DNA of 64,000 nt from Strobilurus pachycystidiatus. Taxonomy: Eukaryota; Basidiomycota; Agaricomycetes; Agaricales; Physalacriaceae. The stretch covers positions 2,232,001-2,296,000 of the forward strand of contig JAHLMK010000004.1 of assembly GCA_019915135.1 (NCBI GenBank). The letters run 5' to 3'. The translations under genes were made by a program, and so were the position numbers. Shown here in pieces: positions 57,467 through 64,000 of this stretch (positions within the stretch are counted from its first letter, which is position 1; the number at the start of each line of letters is the position of its first letter). The notes beneath the pieces are model-generated. The model was not told the origin of the DNA. It saw nothing but the letters and a program-made list of their open reading frames with translations, and ran no database searches.

Positions 57467-58531
57467 TTACACTACACCACCATGCCAGTGCACGTAATAG
57501 GTGTCGTATGCGAGATACAGATCAGCATCAACTCTCCCAAAGTTTTCATCTTGGTACTTGTCCATTTCCTCATTCCTACGATGCTGGCCGCCCAAGTACT
57601 TCGCCCTTGCGTGATCCCAAAGGTACGGCCCGCCTGTTCCCAATCTATAATCGCGACGACATCTGGGATCCATTGGCGGTGACGATATATTGCCAAAGTG
57701 GAGATCACCATGCGTGAGAACAACTTTCGGGTTCGGCGGGAGACGAGACGCCCCTGCTTCCTAGAGGGATTCAATCGTGTTGTCTGGATGGTTCCGGACC
57801 AGCATAAGTAATTCGTATCATAGAGCGCTCGTATGTCGGGGATTGCGGTTTTGCTTTGCCTAGAAACAGGCCATCCTGGGCGGCCTGTCCTCCGATGGTG
57901 TATACAGTTGGGAAGCAGATTTGACTGAGGGACGCCGTAGATAGTAAAACGTGACGGAAAGTACTTGCGCACCGAGAAATGTCTGAGAAGGAGGACGGTG
58001 TACACTACGTATCTCGCGCATCAGCGGCCGCACTTATTCTGATCGTCCCTTTTTTCTCGTCATCGTGCAAGGAGTGCGATCTTTGAGTCCATGAGTGCTG
58101 CACCAGCGACAAGCTCCATGAACAGAGATGAGCATGTGCCCTTCTCCACTTCGGGCACGATACCAGGGCACAAAGCGGCGTAGCGCCCCGGCAACTGTAT
58201 CGATCTTTTCAACGTCCAGACGGAGATTAGGGAAGACGGAGACTGGTCCATAACGAAGATGGGCGCGAATTCGTGTGATAGAGGGTATATCAGCGATTGT
58301 GCGAGGTACGAAAAAGGACGAGTTTTTTGAAACAAGATGGTATCGTCGTGGGGCATATCGCACGCATCGATTGAGACGCAAGGGCGAGCAATAGAGGTAC
58401 TCGGGAGGATCATGGATTGGTGGCAATTCGTCGAGGCGACATAGAGGAGGCGAAGAGATTTGGGGGGCAGAGGCGTCACTGGCTCGATGATCAAGAGGCG
58501 AAGAGGGCTCAAGGTTTGCGGAGGCCGCCAT
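57467..58531 (-). pseudogene. Decayed APH-type (aminoglycoside phosphotransferase/choline kinase fold) kinase
   Basis: Pieces of the family lie in order but in different frames. 58530-58380 gives RLDELPPIHDPPEYLYCSPL; 58100-58150 gives SSLFMELVAGAAL (hinge); 57690-57780 gives VVLTHGDLHFGNI (catalytic-loop HGDxxxxN); 57640-57670 gives VVAIIDWEQAG (Mg-binding IDW); and 57467-57620 gives LWDHARAKYLGGQH. An in-frame TAG (57761-57763) sits before the HGDLH exon. Two 2-base insertions flank the segment between HGDLHFGNI and VVAIIDWEQ, and a further shift follows WEQAG. Unmodelled introns could explain one break but not all within 150 bp. APH-fold genes are highly expanded in Agaricomycetes, and dead copies are expected. 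Confidence 0.6.
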
Positions 58532-58644
58532 AGTTGAAAGGTATCAGGAGAACATGGATCGTTGAGCACAGGTTGAGCAAGTCTTAAGTACATCGTTCGC
58601 TTTCCCGGAAGGCGTGGGAACTTCATCACTCTCCTCTTACCGCG

Positions 58645-59139
58645 ATGGTGAAGCGTAAGGTACAGGCGACAGAGGACTACCCGTCGCTGTGGTGGCTTGT
58701 GTGCGTCGCGCCGTGCTCCCAATTCGCTTTTCAATGACCGATACAGCATCCCGCCCGCCCTCCTCATTTCCGCCTACTTTGTCCGCAAATGGTACCTCGC
58801 CCGCCAACTACGCGTCCACGGCATCGGCAAGGGCGGTACGTGGCGCTTTGCTTGTCTGCTTGCCGCTCTCATTGCCGCTCAGCTCCCGGATTCCAAACGG
58901 GCGTCCGGCGGGTTCGCGTCACGCCTGACATTGCCGCGCGTATACAAAGAGGCGAGCAAGTGTCGCCAGAGGAAATATCGGCATCCATTGCGCGCGCCCA
59001 ACAGGAGGATGCGAACCCTGGATCTACATCGGCGCCGCCACGAAAAGCAAAAACTCCTCCGCCTGCTGACCCCGCCAACGAATGGCTGCCAGATTCATTG
59101 ACCAGTGCCAAGAAGCAAGGCAAGAGGCGGCGCAAATAA
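58645..59139 (+). CDS. Small single-pass membrane protein, conserved fungal unknown
   Basis: About 132 residues in three exons. MVKRKVQATEDYPSLWWLV joins IPPALLISAYFVRKWYLARQ (membrane helix) across a 46-nt intron, then LRVHGIGKG joins APGFQTGVRRVRVTPDIAAR across a second intron. IQRGEQVSPEEISASIARAQ and a basic tail (SAKKQGKRRRK) end at the TAA at 59137-59139. The GIGKGAPGFQTxVRRxRVTP motif followed by RxGExVSxEEI is, to my recollection, common to uncharacterised ER or mitochondrial fungal proteins; no function known. Topology: short lumenal or cytoplasmic head, one helix, basic soluble tail. Confidence 0.7.
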
Positions 59140-59853
59140 GATACATGTCAAGTACGTCATCAGTTCGCCACCTCTTTCCTGGCTGACGCAGTATCAGAGC
59201 CATCCTATTCATGTACTATCTCTACTCGGAATCACAGGAAGAAATTTGCTATCTCTGTCCTCCGAGCGTCGGGTACTGTCTGACTTCAAGCGCTACTTTG
59301 AGAGGCGACGCACCCAAGCCAACGGTCTGACTTCCCTTACCGCTGGTATGAGAACCACCTCAGCCGGGCGAATGTTTGAGACCGACTGGGAACGCCCTCC
59401 GGTAGTGCAAGTACCCTCTGATATATTTCTAGTTGTGGTAGTGTCCTGTGGTCAGACAGTGAATACTTGTCAAAGCTGTCTAGAAATTTAGGGTATTGTT
59501 GCCCAGCTACACATGCGTACGCTCAACTTGCGCGTTCTATCTCCATGCCAGTGTCGCCACCGTGTGTAAGCCTCTCACGCCTTACTCTATTTGTGGAGGC
59601 TTAAATTTTTCTTAGCCAGTGCGCCTCAAGGTCGGCATCAGATCTCTTACGAAACAGCCGACTTGTAACGCGAATAGGCATTTAACACCAGCAAAAAGTG
59701 ATCATTGCTGTGAACCCGCACCGTTGTTACGGTTCCGTCGTCGGGTACCTCGCTTCCGCTGTGTATGCGGTCGGATAAGGTCCCTTTCTAACGCGGTAAA
59801 TCCATCTCACGGGCCTTTCATTATTCGTTGACGCGGCTCTCAATACAATATTA

Positions 59854-59993
59854 GCGCTTCCGGCTCTTCTTTTCCGTGAACTTCCCTCTCACAACCTCTC
59901 TCACAATTCTTTTTCTGTTTCTTAACGCAGCCCTGACACCGAATTGGGCGCGTCCGGCTCGTCCTGGCCGTATGCTTTCCCTCTCACAACGTC
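59854..59993. repeat. Imperfect direct repeat in peroxidase promoter
   Basis: gcgcttccggctcttctttt onward (59854-59898) and gcgcgtccggctcgtcctgg onward (59948-59993) align over about 45 bases, both ending ctttccctctcacaac-like; period 94 bp. Confidence 0.65.
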
Positions 59994-60000
59994 GACTTGG

Positions 60001-60022
60001 CCAATGAAATGACCTGTCCAAT
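60001..60022 (+). promoter_or_regulatory. Two CCAAT boxes
   Basis: CCAAT at 60001-60005 and 60018-60022, 156-177 bases before the peroxidase ATG. Confidence 0.55.
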
Positions 60023-60111
60023 GAGATGTGACTTTTTATGACATTCAAGAAAACCGGTCGCTCTTACTGAGTGCCGTATCCGGTAGACATATCGCGACTA
60101 TCGCCAACGAG

Positions 60112-60118
60112 TATAAAA
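60112..60118 (+). promoter_or_regulatory. TATA box of peroxidase gene
   Basis: TATAAAA, 66 bases ahead of the ATG at 60178, a normal spacing for ligninolytic peroxidase genes. Confidence 0.7.
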
Positions 60119-60138
60119 TGGACGACCAGTTGAGGTGA

Positions 60139-61885
<1,747 letters not shown>

Positions 61886-62717
61886 GTCTCCTCGTTCCGA
61901 GTCCGAGTGCCGCCAATTGAAGTCATTCACCAGCCCGCCTTCTTAAACCGAGCCATTAGCTATTTCCATATGAAGTCCTCTATCTTCGAGTTCCTCAGAT
62001 CTACCAAAAGCAATAAATACACGTCAGCGACTACTCTCATCCTCATTTGTTGTACATAGAATGCACTGGTTGTCTTGTGTCCCCCGCTATTCTGCCAAAT
62101 ATCTTCATCAGTTCGGCTGCGTCTAGGAAGCCTTCATTCTCATCCCTTATGCAGACAGTACTCTTCCGTCCCCTACGGCAAAGTGTCTGGTCACTAGTCA
62201 GTAGTGTCGAGTCTAACAGTGCCATCTCATGATCAATCGTCCTAGAGATCGGTGCGTATTTCCATAATCACGAAAAATGTTTAGGAAAACTATTGAATTC
62301 TCGCTTGGTCCGAGTCGAAGATGTCACTTCAACATGGCATTCGCCCGATGGCTCACACCGTCGCCGGATGACAGCCCAATCCCACACGTCGACACCAACT
62401 CAACACTGGCATATTTCAATAACCGATGTACTTGGTCTTATATTTGGAATACATATGATGCATGACCTTTCATTGGGATTGCATTGGGTGCTAGAGCATA
62501 GCTGAACGAGTAATGCATGATAAACAGAAAGTCCTTGTGTGAATAGTCTATGTCCTTGTAAACGATAAGTAAATGATTTACTGAGGCGCGTAGTGTAGCC
62601 AGTCATCGAAGCTGGTGTAGCGATTCTGTAGTGCGATTAGAAGTGGGACCATATGGTCTACTACACACAGACTCCCAGGTTGCTTTACAGAAACCTTCGG
62701 GAGGCGATCTCGTCGTT
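61886..62717. other. Convergent 3' regions
   Basis: Between the peroxidase (+) and P450 (-) genes. No gene recognised. Confidence 0.4.
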
Positions 62718-64000
62718 TCAGATATCCACGGCCACCCGCGTTTGAGCGACAAATTCCTTCTCTTCTTGACTCAAGCCAACTTCGAATTGTGATAATGTCT
62801 CGGTCGCTGCAAGATACTCGTGCTCAATGAGTCTCGCCTTCGCGGCGGTGCGAGGCGTGATCTTGCATTTGAAAGGCGCTGGTGCAGGCGCTAGACCCTG
62901 TGCGACGTTAGTGCCATTGACCACCCGTTGAATGCAAGTACGCACCCCCAGATAAGCCAAGGTGTCGACCGGTATGGGGTTGCCCGCTGTGTCCGTTTCC
63001 GGCTTGACGTCGAATGCCCAGAGAAGGTTCATGACGTTGATGTTCTGAATCATGGTTAAAGATCAATTTGAAGGGCACAAAAGTCGACTCACGATAGAGC
63101 TCTCGGCGAGATGAATTCCCGGGCAGATCCTCTGCAACAGCCGTTAGAGGAAAATTTTTGGAGTCACAGCGGAAGGCTTACGCGGCCATGTCCGAAGGGA
63201 AGATTGTGGCGGAAGGCGCTAGCATCGACCCCCGGTTTAGTGCCACTCTCAGTGATCAGATATCGGTCAGGGAAGAATCTTTCTGGGTCTTCGTAGACCT
63301 CTGGGAGCGGTATTGGGTAGGGTGAATATAACAACGATAGTCGAGACTTACCCGGGTCGTGGAAAATGCCCCCTAGAGGTATGATTGAGTACGATATCGG
63401 TGGGCGTAGTATTTCAGACTCACAAAGGTTGACGATGATCATGGTGCCCGAAGGTATGATATAGCCGTTGTACTACAGGTCGATCAGCGATATGAAGGCT
63501 TTCCGACGCGTCTTAGTACGCACCTCCCGTGGCGCTTGCGTACAGTGGGGAATCGAGAGTGGGTTGTTTGGGCGGAACCGGTGCATCTGGGGTACCAGTT
63601 AATGCGATGTCATCCACCAAAAGGCTCGACACTCACCTCCAAAATCAGCGCACGAACGTAAGGCATGTGTTTCAGGTCACCTAAAGTCGGCATGCGATCC
63701 TCGCCGACGACACGATCAATCTCGCTCTGTGCCTTTGCTTGCGCCTCCGGATTGGCGGCCAGAAGCAGGAAATACGTCTGGAACCAGATCGAGGTTGTGT
63801 CAGATCCGGCTTCTAACATCGTAGCACCGAAATATCTGACGAGCAAATATCAGTGGCAGTGCGTCGGCTAGGAAAATAGGAAGGAAGACTAACAATTTCA
63901 TCTCTTCGTCCATGTTTAGCTCTTTTTGCCGCCCCAACAGCACCTCCATATAACTTCCATTTCCCTCGCCACGGCGCAATCTGTCCTCGGTTTCACCGAG
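62718..64000 (-). CDS. Cytochrome P450, C-terminal half (5' part beyond right edge)
   Basis: Monooxygenase of the fungal microsomal type. Within the window: helix I, FGATMLEAGSDTTSIWFQTY (A-G-x-D-T-T oxygen-activation motif); helix K region, HMPYVRALILE; then MHRFRPNNPLSIPHCTQAPR, GYIIPSGTMIIVNL and VYEDPERFFPDRYL (PERF); the haem loop FGHGRRICPGIHLAESS with the axial Cys; and VMNLLWAFDVKPETDTAGNP. After an intron (GTGCGT to CGCACAG) the tail is GLAPAPAPFKCKITPRTAA, ending VAQTRVAVDI at 62718. Introns are numerous and short. N-terminal anchor and substrate-recognition sites 1-3 are off the window, so the CYP family cannot be named. Proximity to a peroxidase fits a ligninolytic lifestyle but is not evidence of a pathway. 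Confidence 0.88.

Overview
The window is eukaryotic and fungal. Nearly every gene is split by many introns of about 45-70 nt with GTRNGT donors and YAG acceptors, and genes are tightly packed on both strands. A secreted class II haem peroxidase that reads as a short manganese peroxidase, a GH43 exo-1,3-galactanase, a partial cytochrome P450, basidiomycete-type aquaglyceroporins and a divergent G-alpha subunit point to an Agaricomycete, most likely a wood-decaying (white-rot) polypore. I see no tRNA, rRNA, CRISPR array or intact transposon.

Layout: 1-4065 (-) Cdc7/SepH-type septation kinase, 3' end beyond the left edge; 4282-5056 (+) tRNA adenosine deaminase TAD2; 5944-6988 (+) unknown; 7336-7824 (+) weak unknown; 8109-9882 (-) CoA-transferase family III; 10547-12068 (-) aquaglyceroporin; 12.1-14.5 kb unresolved and repeat-bearing; 14599-16763 (+) Ser/Pro-rich protein with a CaaX tail; 17157-19182 (-) secreted M64 metallopeptidase; 19.5-22.0 kb degenerate SDR flanked by copies of a 205-210 bp repeat; 22862-24779 (+) GH43; 25571-27111 (+) second aquaglyceroporin; 27.4-29.6 kb weak ORFs; 29628-30546 (-) mL57-like mitoribosomal protein, divergent from 30708-32343 (+) delta-9 desaturase; 33316-35036 (+) G-alpha; 35829-36865 (-) SDR; 37301-38692 (+) GPI8; 38837-39256 (+) Prp3-C/DUF1115 protein; 39730-42703 and 43955-46948 (+) tandem SulP-STAS-cNMP transporters of the yeast Vsb1 type; 47286-50709 (-) hybrid histidine kinase; 51514-53814 (-) MFS transporter; 54088-57061 (-) RRP6; 57467-58531 (-) decayed APH-type kinase; 58645-59139 (+) small membrane protein; 60178-61885 (+) peroxidase; 62718-64000 (-) P450, 5' end beyond the right edge.

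Housekeeping genes (TAD2, GPI8, RRP6, mL57, desaturase, septation kinase) are mixed with lifestyle genes (peroxidase, P450, GH43, M64 peptidase, MFS, aquaglyceroporins) and with local duplications. The most unusual observations concern splicing. The G-alpha gene appears to need a one-nucleotide exon to encode its conserved C-terminus. GPI8 contains a 23-nt exon that is duplicated, with splice sites, inside the following intron, so only one of the two copies could be used at a time. All splice models come from reading frames and family conservation; no transcript data were available.
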